Shown piece by piece: positions 18,655 to 26,293 of a stretch of DNA of 64,000 nt; the first letter of the stretch is position 1, and every line of letters starts with the position of its first letter. The stretch is from Sphingobium sp. GTDB lineage: Bacteria; Pseudomonadota; Alphaproteobacteria; Sphingomonadales; Sphingomonadaceae. The stretch spans positions 124,001 through 188,000 of the forward strand of contig JAGIAA010000001.1 of the NCBI GenBank assembly GCA_017745115.1, given 5' to 3'. The position numbers and the translations under genes were made by a program. A model generated the notes under the pieces. It searched no databases. It worked only from the letters and a program-made list of their open reading frames with translations, and was not told where the DNA came from.

Positions 18655-21225
18655 ATGCGTGTGAAAGACGCCCTATCTGTCGGTTTTCTTGCACTCTCGA
18701 CCGCCATCGCGGTTCCCGCCTTTGCCCAGAACACCCCTGCACCGGCCGCTTCCGGCGATGCAGCGGCCTCGACTGAAGAGGCAGCGCCCGACATCGTGGT
18801 GACTGCGCAGTTCCGTGAAACCAAGCTGCAAGACACGCCGATCGCCATCACCGCCGTCAACGCCGCCCTGCTCGAGCAGCGCGGCCAGACGAATATTGCT
18901 GCTGTTGCAGCCCAGGCACCGAACGTGTCGCTGCGGCCGCAGCCGCAGAATGGCGGCTCGGGCCTCATCGCGTTCATCCGCGGCGTCGGCCAGGTCGACT
19001 TCAACTACGCGCTCGATCCAGGCGTCGGCGTCTACATCGACGACGTCTACATCCCGACGCTGTCGAGCTCGCTGCTCGAACTGATCGACCTTGACCGTGT
19101 CGAAATCCTCCGCGGCCCGCAGGGCACACTCGCCGGCAAGAACGCCATCGGCGGCGCTATCAAGCTGTTCTCCGCCAAGCCGAAGGGCGATGGCTCTGGC
19201 CAGCTCCGCGTCGGCTACGGATCGTACAACGAGGTTACCGCTCGCGGCATGATGGATTTCTCCATCACCGACAAGTTGGCGGTGCGTGTGTCCGGCATGG
19301 CCCGCGGCCGCGACGGCTATGTCGCGATGCTCGACTACGGCCAGACCCATCCGAACTCGAACGTGCCGATCACCAATAGTCGCGGCAGCGGCAATTCCGA
19401 CTACGCGACAATGGGCGGCCAGAATATCGCGGCCGGCCGCGTAGCCTTGCGCTGGACGCCGGACGAGAAGCTCGAAATCAACATTTCTGGCGACTATACG
19501 CGCGAGCGGTCCGAAGCCATTCCGACCGTACTGATCGCGGCTGGCGCGATCTGCTCGGCGCCAGCCTGCACCAACTTCAATCCGGCCTCGACGGGCGCGT
19601 CGTCGTCCACGTCGAAGGTCAACGGCGTCACGACGTCCATTCCCTGGCTCGTCGGCAAGAACGGCCAGCCGGTAAACATGAACTGCATGTTCGTCCCGGC
19701 CGGCAAATATGGCTGCGATACGGGTGGCAACTTGCTCGGCTGGGATCCGAGATTTGTCAGCTATTCCAACTTCATGGATGGCATGAGAGCGTCGGACACT
19801 GCACCTGCCAAGCCCTATTTCGCACTGCCGATCACCAACTTCAACGGCTGGGGCGTGCACGGCAACCTGACTTATAGCATCACCGACGACGTCCAGTTCG
19901 TGTATATCGGCTCCTACCGCGCCTATAACTCGAAGTTCGGCCAGGATCAGGACGCCACGCCGATCCCGGTCGCGCAGCTTGACAACCAGCTTGATCACCA
20001 CGCTTTCACCTCGGAAATCCGCCTCAACTTCAAGTCGGGCGACTTCCTGGAAGGCACCGTCGGCGGCTTCTATCTCGACCAGAAGGGCACCTACACCGCC
20101 CGCGTGGATCTGAACTACGTCAACCCGACGATCGACTTCCTGCACGGCCCGGATACGACGCCGAGCACGACCAAGGCGCTGTTCGGCACCGTGACTCTGC
20201 ATCCGACCGAGGCCTTCAGCATCACCGGCGGCGTGCGCTTCACGAAGGACAAGAAGGACTATACCTATTTCCGTAGAAACCCGGACGGCACCATCCCCAA
20301 CAGCACCGGGTGCCCGCCGGGCCCGCCGTCCGCGAATGCACCTAACTGCCTTCTCGCCGGCATCTACAACATCACCGGCAGCTTCGCCGGCGATCGCTGG
20401 GACTGGCGCATCGTGGGCGACTATCGCTTCTCCGATGCCTTCCTCGCCTATGCGTCGGTTTCGACGGGCTTCAAGGGCGGTGGCGTGAACCCCCGTCCGT
20501 TCGTGGCTGACCAGCGTCTGCCTTTCAATCCGGAGACGCTGACGACCTACGAAATCGGCTTCAAGTCGGACCTGTTTGACCGCAAGGTTCGCTTGAACGG
20601 TGCCGCTTTCTTCAACAAGTATAACGACATTATCCTAGCCAAGGCGATCTGCACTGAATCAGTTTTGCAATCGCCGTGTCTGCGCCCGGCAAATATCGGA
20701 AAAGCAGACGTGAAGGGCTTCGAGCTTGAATCGACCATCCGTCTGGTCCCCGGCCTGACGGTCAACGGCAGCGTCAGCTACCTCGATTTCAAATATACCT
20801 CGCCAGCCATCAACGGCTTCCTCGTTTCGGGCACCACTTCGTCCGGTGCGCCGGTACAGGGTGCGGTTCCGGCCAATGGCATCACGCCCTATACGCCGAA
20901 ATGGACCTGGAGCTTGGGCACCCAGTATGATCAGGTCACCGATCTGGGTACGTTCAGCATCCGTGTCGACGGCTCCTATCAGGGCAAGCTCTACACGAAC
21001 GCCGAGAACACGAATTGGGGCACGATCAAGGGCCACTTCCTTGCCGACGGCCAGATCTCCTGGCGCGACAAGAAGGACGACTGGAAGATCGGACTGGAGG
21101 TCAAGAATATCTTCAACAAGTACTACTTCCAGACCGTCAGCGACGTCACGACCTCGCTGGGTCTCGTGACCGGCGTGCCGGCCCTGCCGCGTACCTGGTC
21201 GCTCAATGTGACCCGCAACTTCTGA
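18655..21225 (+). CDS. TonB-dependent outer membrane receptor
   Basis: 856 aa. A signal peptide (MRVKDALSVGF to the AFAQ cleavage site), then a TonB box-like APDIVVTAQFRE, the plug with LEQRGQTNIAAVAAQAPNV and VEILRGPQGTLAGKNAIGG, and a 22-strand barrel ending in ..WSLNVTRNF with the terminal Phe of outer membrane proteins. The start at 18655 has GGAGAGACAC ahead of it. Receptors of this iron-independent sphingomonad type bring oligomeric or aromatic substrates across the outer membrane. It is flanked by the MFS/MetE-like genes and the cupin genes, either of which it could serve. Confidence 0.93.
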   Translation: MRVKDALSVGFLALSTAIAVPAFAQNTPAPAASGDAAASTEEAAPDIVVTAQFRETKLQDTPIAITAVNAALLEQRGQTNIAAVAAQAPNVSLRPQPQNGGSGLIAFIRGVGQVDFNYALDPGVGVYIDDVYIPTLSSSLLELIDLDRVEILRGPQGTLAGKNAIGGAIKLFSAKPKGDGSGQLRVGYGSYNEVTARGMMDFSITDKLAVRVSGMARGRDGYVAMLDYGQTHPNSNVPITNSRGSGNSDYATMGGQNIAAGRVALRWTPDEKLEINISGDYTRERSEAIPTVLIAAGAICSAPACTNFNPASTGASSSTSKVNGVTTSIPWLVGKNGQPVNMNCMFVPAGKYGCDTGGNLLGWDPRFVSYSNFMDGMRASDTAPAKPYFALPITNFNGWGVHGNLTYSITDDVQFVYIGSYRAYNSKFGQDQDATPIPVAQLDNQLDHHAFTSEIRLNFKSGDFLEGTVGGFYLDQKGTYTARVDLNYVNPTIDFLHGPDTTPSTTKALFGTVTLHPTEAFSITGGVRFTKDKKDYTYFRRNPDGTIPNSTGCPPGPPSANAPNCLLAGIYNITGSFAGDRWDWRIVGDYRFSDAFLAYASVSTGFKGGGVNPRPFVADQRLPFNPETLTTYEIGFKSDLFDRKVRLNGAAFFNKYNDIILAKAICTESVLQSPCLRPANIGKADVKGFELESTIRLVPGLTVNGSVSYLDFKYTSPAINGFLVSGTTSSGAPVQGAVPANGITPYTPKWTWSLGTQYDQVTDLGTFSIRVDGSYQGKLYTNAENTNWGTIKGHFLADGQISWRDKKDDWKIGLEVKNIFNKYYFQTVSDVTTSLGLVTGVPALPRTWSLNVTRNF

Positions 21226-21252
21226 TCGGCCTCATCGCCCATCAGACCAAGA

Positions 21253-21279
21253 GGGGCCGGAGCGATCCGGCCCCTTTTT
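21253..21279 (+). terminator. Rho-independent terminator after the TonB receptor
   Basis: GGGGCCGG-AGCGAT-CCGGCCCC followed by TTTTT, 27 bases after the receptor stop. It separates this gene from the cupin cluster. Confidence 0.88.
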
Positions 21280-21422
21280 CATGCCGTCTTTTCCCGTGAT
21301 CGTTTTCCATTTCTCTCCATGAACCGCAGCGCATTGCCGCCGCACGCCGCTTGATTTGCGCGGGCCGGCTGGCATTCTCGCCCTCAAGGTCCGTATGCGA
21401 TGGACCAAATAGGAGAGCGCGC

Positions 21423-21956
21423 ATGGCAGAGGCCCCTACGACCGAATTCTGGAAGGGCACCAAGCCCATCGCCCAAGCCTTCCGCCCGGGCGCCAAGCCG
21501 GATGCCTATTTCGCCAAGATCGCCGAGGGCGACGAACGGCTCTGGGTCCCGTTCAACGACACCGTCTTTTCAAAGCCGGTCTGGATCAGCCCCGAGCGCA
21601 ACATGTGGGCGGATGTGCTCATGGCCAAGAAGGCCGCGATCGTCAGCCGCCATTATCACCCCTGCCCCATCTGGGCCTACACGATCAGCGGCAAATGGGC
21701 CTATCTCGAGCATGACTGGACCGCGACCGCGGGCGATTTCGTCTTCGAGGCGCCCGGGGAAAGCCACACCCTCGTCGCCTACGACCATCCCGATCCGATG
21801 AAAGTCTTCTTCGTCGTCACCGGTCCGCTCATGTGGCTGGACGAGGACGGCAACACGGTCGGCCATTATGACGTGTTTGACTATATGGCGCAGGCGCGCG
21901 CACATTATGAGGCTGTCGGAATCGGCGCCGATTATATCGACACGCTGATGCGCTGA
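21423..21956 (+). CDS. Cupin dioxygenase, 2,4'-dihydroxyacetophenone dioxygenase family (copy 1)
   Basis: 177 aa single cupin. The 3-His/1-Glu iron site fits closely: His77 and His79 (SRHYHP), Glu96 (YLEHDW) and His115 (PGESHTL), against His76, His78, Glu96 and His114 reported for the bacterial dioxygenase that splits 2,4'-dihydroxyacetophenone into 4-hydroxybenzoate and formate. TAGGAGAGC lies ahead of the ATG. It leads a run of three cupins, an SDR and an ADH. I infer C-C bond cleavage of an aryl ketone side chain; the exact substrate is open. Confidence 0.8.
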   Translation: MAEAPTTEFWKGTKPIAQAFRPGAKPDAYFAKIAEGDERLWVPFNDTVFSKPVWISPERNMWADVLMAKKAAIVSRHYHPCPIWAYTISGKWAYLEHDWTATAGDFVFEAPGESHTLVAYDHPDPMKVFFVVTGPLMWLDEDGNTVGHYDVFDYMAQARAHYEAVGIGADYIDTLMR

Positions 21957-21984
21957 CCAAAAAGGGACGCGCTGGAGAGATGCC

Positions 21985-22527
21985 ATGAACAAAGAGAGCA
22001 AGATGACCGCGCCGCCGAGCCAGGAGCGCAAGATCGTCAAGGTGCCCGAGCTCTTCCCGGATTTGATCGCCAAGCATGCCCATGCCGGCCGCTTCGTCCA
22101 CTATGACGAGAAGGACAGCCCGTGGGTGCCCTTCGGCGAGAATGCCGCGATCAAGCACCTGCTCTTCGACACGCGTCACAACATCTATTCCAACATCCTC
22201 TGGATGAGGGGCCCGAGCGTCGTCGGCACACACAAGCATCGCGGCTATGTCGTGATGGTCTGCCTCGAAGGCAGCGTGCGCTACCTCGAATATGACTGGG
22301 TCGCGACGGAAGGCTGCTTCATCTACGAGACGCCCGGCGAGGCTCACACTTTGGTCACCGATCACGAGAACGGCTGCAAGCTGTTCGGCTGGATGCAAGG
22401 ACCGAACGAATTCTACGATCCCGACGGCAATCTCGTCATGACCGCAGACGTCTGGTGGTTCATGGATCACTATGAAAGCTACTGCAAAGCGAACGACATC
22501 CCCTTGAATCCGGAGCTTTATCTGTAA
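21985..22527 (+). CDS. Cupin dioxygenase, 2,4'-dihydroxyacetophenone dioxygenase family (copy 2)
   Basis: 180 aa paralogue of the previous gene, starting 28 bases after it. The metal ligands are again complete: His83 and His85 (GTHKHRG), Glu102 (YLEYDW) and His121 (PGEAHTL). The shared core WVPFGENAAIKHLLFDTRHN aligns with WVPFNDTVFSKPVWISPERN of copy 1, but overall similarity is modest, so the two are not a recent duplication and may act on different substrates or as a heteromer. A dispersed inverted repeat follows. Confidence 0.78.
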   Translation: MNKESKMTAPPSQERKIVKVPELFPDLIAKHAHAGRFVHYDEKDSPWVPFGENAAIKHLLFDTRHNIYSNILWMRGPSVVGTHKHRGYVVMVCLEGSVRYLEYDWVATEGCFIYETPGEAHTLVTDHENGCKLFGWMQGPNEFYDPDGNLVMTADVWWFMDHYESYCKANDIPLNPELYL

Positions 22528-22533
22528 GGCTTC

Positions 22534-22639
22534 CGTCATGCTGAACTTGGGTGTGCTTCGCACGCCTTCGGCTCCAGCATCCATCTTGCGGTGCGACCCG
22601 GCTCGGGGCTTTGGATCCTGAAACAAGTTCAGGGTGACG
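22534..22639. repeat. Intergenic inverted repeat (CGTCATGCTGAACTTG arms)
   Basis: CGTCATGCTGAACTTG at 22534-22549 pairs with CAAGTTCAGGGTGACG at 22624-22639, 14 of 16 positions, with a structured middle (CTTCGCACGCCTTCGGC). This has the form of a dispersed repeat often seen between sphingomonad genes. It fills the gap between the second cupin and the SDR. Confidence 0.75.
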
Positions 22640-22667
22640 TGCGTGTTTTGAACCGAAAGGACGATCT

Positions 22668-23516
22668 GTGAGCGGCGTACCATCCGAAAAAGGCCCAAAG
22701 GCGCTCGAACAATTCGATATTTCCGGCCGCAGCGCCTTCGTGACCGGCGCGGCGTCGGGCATCGGCCTCGCTTATGCCGAGGCCATGGCCGAAGCGGGTG
22801 CGAAGGTGACGCTCTCCGACATCGATGGCGCCGCGGCCGAGCGCGAGGCGGCCCGCCTGCGCAGCGAAGGCTATGAGGCACGCGGCGTCCAGCTCGACGT
22901 GACCGACCGCGCTCGCACGACGCAGGTCATGGGCGAGCATGCCGCGACTTATGGCGGCCTCGACATCTGCTTCGCCAATGCCGGCCTGGGCCTCGGGCCC
23001 GGCTTCTGGAGTCCCGCCGGCGGCCGCGACCCAGGCGGACAGATCGACACCTTCGATCCGGCGATGTGGGACAAGACGATCGCGATCAACCTGACCGGCG
23101 CCTACAACACCATGCGCGACGCGGCCCGGATCATGAAGAAGCAAGGCCGCGGCGGCTCGATCATCGCCACCGCCTCCAATGCCGGCATCATGTGCGAGGC
23201 GATCGTGCCCATGCCCTACATGCCGAGCAAGGCGGGCGTCATCCACATGGTCAAGCACATGGCCTTCGAGCTCGGCGAATATAAGATCCGCGTCAACGCC
23301 ATCCTCCCCGGCCCCTTCGTCACCAATATCGCCGACGGCTATTTGAAGGATCCGGTAGTCCGCAAGGCGTGGGACGAGTCGACGCTGATGGGCCGGATCG
23401 CGGATACCTATCAGATCAAGCCGCTGGCACTGTTCCTCGCCTCGGACGCGTCCAGCTACGTGACCGGCAGCCCGATGCTGATCGACGGCGGCATGGCTTT
23501 GGGCAAGCTGGGCTGA
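22668..23516 (+). CDS. Short-chain dehydrogenase/reductase
   Basis: 282 aa classical SDR with a GTG start at 22668 (GAAAGGACGATCT before it). TGAASGIG binds the cofactor, ANAGLGLG replaces the usual NNAG, and YMPSK is the catalytic pair, followed by the C-terminal MLIDGGMA. A serine-equivalent lies in ATASNAG. Within the cupin cluster it would oxidise or reduce a hydroxyl/ketone of the substrate side chain. A long insertion GFWSPAGGRDPGGQIDTFD after the third strand is unusual and may shape the substrate pocket. Confidence 0.85.
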   Translation: MSGVPSEKGPKALEQFDISGRSAFVTGAASGIGLAYAEAMAEAGAKVTLSDIDGAAAEREAARLRSEGYEARGVQLDVTDRARTTQVMGEHAATYGGLDICFANAGLGLGPGFWSPAGGRDPGGQIDTFDPAMWDKTIAINLTGAYNTMRDAARIMKKQGRGGSIIATASNAGIMCEAIVPMPYMPSKAGVIHMVKHMAFELGEYKIRVNAILPGPFVTNIADGYLKDPVVRKAWDESTLMGRIADTYQIKPLALFLASDASSYVTGSPMLIDGGMALGKLG

Positions 23517-23528
23517 CACGCAACCTTC

Positions 23529-23597
23529 CCGTTCGTGTCGAGCGCAGTCGAGACACGTCAGCGCATGACGGTTCTCGACTGCGCTCGAACCGAACGG
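23529..23597. repeat. Dispersed inverted repeat, CCGTTCG family, copy 3
   Basis: Framed by CCGTTCG and CGAACGG with GTGTCGAGCGCAGTCGAGA on the left and TTCTCGACTGCGCTCGAA on the right. It lies between the SDR and the third cupin. The strong ribosome site of the next gene (AGGAGGT) follows directly. Confidence 0.88.
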
Positions 23598-23615
23598 GGG
23601 ATAGGAGGTAGGAAA

Positions 23616-24125
23616 ATGATCCCCAATCCCGGCGAATCCTTCCACAGCGACAGTCTCGACCTGCCCTGGGCCGAAAGCTGGGCCGGCGATCCCGCGATCC
23701 AGCTCAAGGCGCTGATGATCGACATCGAGGGCGGCCGCTATGCCGTGCGCATGCGCTTTCGTGCCGGCCTTCAGGTCGCGCCGCACAAGCATACCGGCGA
23801 AGTCCATGCCTACACGTTCAGCGGCAAGTGGAATTATCTCGAATATGCCGACAGCCCCGCCAATGTGGCGGGCTCCTATCTGTTCGAGCCGCCGGGGACG
23901 ACGCACACGCTCAAGATCGCGGACGATGCCGGGGAATGGACCGAGGTGCTGTTCATTCTCTACGGCGCGATGCTGCACATGGACGACAGCGGCGCCGTCG
24001 TCGCCGTCACCGATGCTGAGAGCGTGCTCGCCGAATATAGACAGCGGCTGAAGGATCAGGGCGCCGCGCTGCCCGACCACTTGCCGGTCGGCGGACGCAT
24101 GGCCTATCGGGCACTGAGATCGTGA
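23616..24125 (+). CDS. Cupin dioxygenase, 2,4'-dihydroxyacetophenone dioxygenase family (copy 3)
   Basis: 169 aa. Third cupin of the set, with ligands His57 and His59 (APHKHTGE), Glu76 (YLEYAD) and His97 (PGTTHTL). SGKWNYLEY mirrors SGKWAYLEH in copy 1, so copies 1 and 3 are the closer pair. The start ATG sits after GGATAGGAGGTAGGAAA, one of the best ribosome sites in the window. The reading frame runs back into the repeat, which is not coding. Confidence 0.78.
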   Translation: MIPNPGESFHSDSLDLPWAESWAGDPAIQLKALMIDIEGGRYAVRMRFRAGLQVAPHKHTGEVHAYTFSGKWNYLEYADSPANVAGSYLFEPPGTTHTLKIADDAGEWTEVLFILYGAMLHMDDSGAVVAVTDAESVLAEYRQRLKDQGAALPDHLPVGGRMAYRALRS

Positions 24126-24138
24126 ACCTCTGCTCACT

Positions 24139-24207
24139 CCGTTCGTGTCGAGCGAAGTCGAGACACGGGGAGCGCAAACGGTTCTCGACTTCGCTCGAAC
24201 CGAACGG
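24139..24207. repeat. Dispersed inverted repeat, CCGTTCG family, copy 4
   Basis: Framed by CCGTTCG and CGAACGG; GTGTCGAGCGAAGTCGAGA pairs with TTCTCGACTTCGCTCGAA. It lies between the third cupin and the alcohol dehydrogenase, 610 bases after copy 3 and in the same orientation. Confidence 0.88.
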
Positions 24208-24225
24208 AAAAGGATAGAAAGAACA

Positions 24226-25233
24226 ATGCGCGCCGCCGTGATGCAGGGCCTCCACAAGCCTCTCGCCATCGAAACCCTCCCCGATCCCACGCCCGCCGCG
24301 GGCGAACTTGTCGTCAAGGTCGGCCGCTGCGGCATTTGCGGCTCAGACCTGCACATGACCGAAGACGCGGGCTACGGCATGAAGGCCGGCGACGTGCTGG
24401 GCCATGAGTTTGCGGGCGAAGTGGTCGCGCTCGGCAAAGGCGTTGAGGGCATCAGCACCGGCGATCTCGTCTCGGTCATCCCGCTCGCCAGCTGCGGCCA
24501 GTGCGCATCCTGCAAGGCAGGCGACCTCGCCTGGTGCGACAAGTTCGGCCTGCAGGGCGGCGGCTATGCCGAATATGCCCTTACCCGCCCCAACCAGTGC
24601 GTGATCCTGCCCAAATCGGTGAGCCTCTCGGACGGCGCCATCGTCGAGCCGCTCGCTGTCGCACTGCACGGAGTCTCGATGTCGGGCATCAAGCCGGGCG
24701 ACAAGGTGATCGTGCTCGGCGCCGGCCCCATCGGCCTGGCAGTCGCCTTCTGGGCGCGCCGCGCGGGCGCCGGCAAGGTCATCGTGCAGGACATCGCCCC
24801 GCACCAGCGCGAGCGCGCGCTCGAAATGGGCGCCACCGATTTCGTGATCGATCGCGAGGATCCGGTCGGCGCCTCCACCCGCGCGCTCGGCGGCCTCGCC
24901 GACATCGTGTTCGAATGCGTCGGCATCCCCGGCCTCATCGCCCAGGCGGTGCAGCAGCTGCGCGGCCGCGGCACTATCGTGCTGCTCGGCCTCTGCAACG
25001 TGCCCGACACGTTCAACAGCTTCGCCATGCTCTCCAAGGAAATCCGGCTGATCACCTCGGCCTTCTTCACCAGCGGCGAATATGAAGCCGCGCTCGACGC
25101 ACTCGACCGCGGCGCCGCCGAACCGCGCGCGCTGGTCACCTCCACGGTAAGCCTGACCGACACGCCCGCCACCTTCGAGGCGCTCAAGCATCGCACCCAT
25201 CAGTGCAAAGTGCTGATCGCGCCGGGGGATTGA
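24226..25233 (+). CDS. Zinc-dependent alcohol dehydrogenase (2,3-butanediol dehydrogenase-like MDR)
   Basis: 335 aa medium-chain dehydrogenase. Catalytic zinc ligands Cys (GRCGICGSDLH), His/Glu (LGHEFAGEV) and a later Glu (IVEPLAV) are present. The structural zinc Cys cluster is CGQCASCKAGDLAWC. The Rossmann motif VLGAGPIGLAV follows. The closest style is that of butanediol/sorbitol dehydrogenases acting on secondary alcohols. At the end of the cupin-SDR run it would oxidise a secondary alcohol to the ketone that a cupin could cleave; that order is inferred. Confidence 0.87.
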   Translation: MRAAVMQGLHKPLAIETLPDPTPAAGELVVKVGRCGICGSDLHMTEDAGYGMKAGDVLGHEFAGEVVALGKGVEGISTGDLVSVIPLASCGQCASCKAGDLAWCDKFGLQGGGYAEYALTRPNQCVILPKSVSLSDGAIVEPLAVALHGVSMSGIKPGDKVIVLGAGPIGLAVAFWARRAGAGKVIVQDIAPHQRERALEMGATDFVIDREDPVGASTRALGGLADIVFECVGIPGLIAQAVQQLRGRGTIVLLGLCNVPDTFNSFAMLSKEIRLITSAFFTSGEYEAALDALDRGAAEPRALVTSTVSLTDTPATFEALKHRTHQCKVLIAPGD

Positions 25234-25241
25234 GCTCGTTT

Positions 25242-25310
25242 TCCTCGCCCCTTCAGGGGAGAGGATAGCGCAGCTCGCCTGCGAAGCTGGCTAGTGGAGC
25301 TTGGAGAGGG
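25242..25310. repeat. Half copy of the CCCCTTCAGGGG repeat element
   Basis: Bases 25242-25266 are identical to the left arm at 2526-2550, and GCTTGGAGAGGG at the right matches the inner arm of that element. The mirror right arm is missing, so this is a truncated copy lying at the convergent end of the ADH and the small membrane protein gene. Confidence 0.8.
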
Positions 25311-25332
25311 CTGCCGTCGTGCGAACTCCGGG

Positions 25333-25602
25333 TCACCAGTGCAGGTTGCCGATTGCTGCGTAAGGAAAATGGTAAACGGCCCACCCGAGGATCGCAGCAG
25401 CAATACAGAAATGGACACCCAGCACGCTCCAAAAGAGAACCGGCTGATATTCCCTAACAATTGCTGATCCGGGCTTGCGCTCCCGGTTGTAGAAAACGCG
25501 TCCCGTTTTCAAAGAGGAGAGACAGAGCGCAAGCATAAACATGCCCATCATCCCGAACATGATCGAGGCCCAGAACATACTTACTTCCCCCTGCCCGGCC
25601 AT
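25333..25602 (-). CDS. Small membrane protein with two transmembrane segments
   Basis: 89 aa (or 81 from the internal ATG at 25578, which has GGGGAAGTAAGT before it). Two hydrophobic helices, FGMMGMFMLALCLSSL and VLGVHFCIAAAILGWAVYHF, are joined by a basic loop (NRERKPG). It starts 3 bases after the stop of the exported NTF2-like gene, so both are one transcript. I do not recognise the family. Confidence 0.65.
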   Translation of the reverse strand: MAGQGEVSMFWASIMFGMMGMFMLALCLSSLKTGRVFYNRERKPGSAIVREYQPVLFWSVLGVHFCIAAAILGWAVYHFPYAAIGNLHW

Positions 25603-25605
25603 ATG

Positions 25606-26145
25606 TCACCCCGCCGGCTTGGGCGCTACTGCCGGCGGCGGCGCGCCGAAACCCGCATTAGCGTCATTGATGATCTGCCGGCGCTTGATCTTCCACTCGC
25701 CGCCCACCTTCACGAACTCGTCGATCTCGCGGCCCTGCTCGTGCACCTCGGGCGCCTTCGCCGGATCGGGGACCTGGACGCCGGTATAGATGAACTCGCC
25801 ATGCGCGGTGTTACCGGTGACGGTGATGCGCGGATTATTGACCAGCACGTTCATGCGAACGCGCGGCTTGCTCGGGTCGGCGGGTCGGAGGCCGGCATAC
25901 ATGGCCTTGATCGCCTCGCGGCCCTTGATCTCCCGGGTGCCGAGCACGAGCACGCCGTCCTCGGTGTATTCGTTGCCGAAGTCCGGCCCCTTCGTGCCGC
26001 CGAGCTGGCTGTAATATTCGATGACGAGGTCCTCGATCTGGAGCCGGTCGAGCATCGTTTCCTTGGTCGTCTTGGCCTGCGCTCCGCTTGCGATCAGCGC
26101 AGTCGCACCCAGTGCCAGCGCGGCGCGAATTCCCTTCGTCGGCAT
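25606..26145 (-). CDS. Exported NTF2/SnoaL-like protein
   Basis: 179 aa with a signal peptide (MPTKGIRAALALGATALIAS, cleavage after AQA). The rest is one SnoaL-like domain: LQIEDLVIEYYSQL, NEYTEDGVLVLG, IKGREAIKAMYAGL, and EIDEFVKVGGEWKIKRRQI. It ends in a Pro/Ala tail. A periplasmic location is unusual for this fold and suggests a binding or isomerase role outside the cytoplasm. It diverges from the TPP decarboxylase gene with 148 bp between, containing a palindromic site. Confidence 0.78.
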   Translation of the reverse strand: MPTKGIRAALALGATALIASGAQAKTTKETMLDRLQIEDLVIEYYSQLGGTKGPDFGNEYTEDGVLVLGTREIKGREAIKAMYAGLRPADPSKPRVRMNVLVNNPRITVTGNTAHGEFIYTGVQVPDPAKAPEVHEQGREIDEFVKVGGEWKIKRRQIINDANAGFGAPPPAVAPKPAG

Positions 26146-26226
26146 CCCTGTCTCCCTGTGCTCGATTTTGTCGGCAAACTACCCGCAGCTTACGGTCTCG
26201 CACAGCGAAATCCGTCAACTTAAGCC

Positions 26227-26240
26227 TTCGCATATGTGAG
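26227..26240. promoter_or_regulatory. Candidate operator, TTC[AG][CT]ATATGTGA motif, copy 1
   Basis: TTCGCATATGTGAG lies between the divergent NTF2-like gene and the TPP decarboxylase. It differs by two bases from the perfect palindrome TTCACATATGTGAA at 34157, and a third relative is at 34016. A common regulator is inferred. Confidence 0.45.
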
Positions 26241-26293
26241 CCTTTCGGATAGGGCGGCGCCATGCTGAATCACCCTCACTCGAGCGCCGGCCA

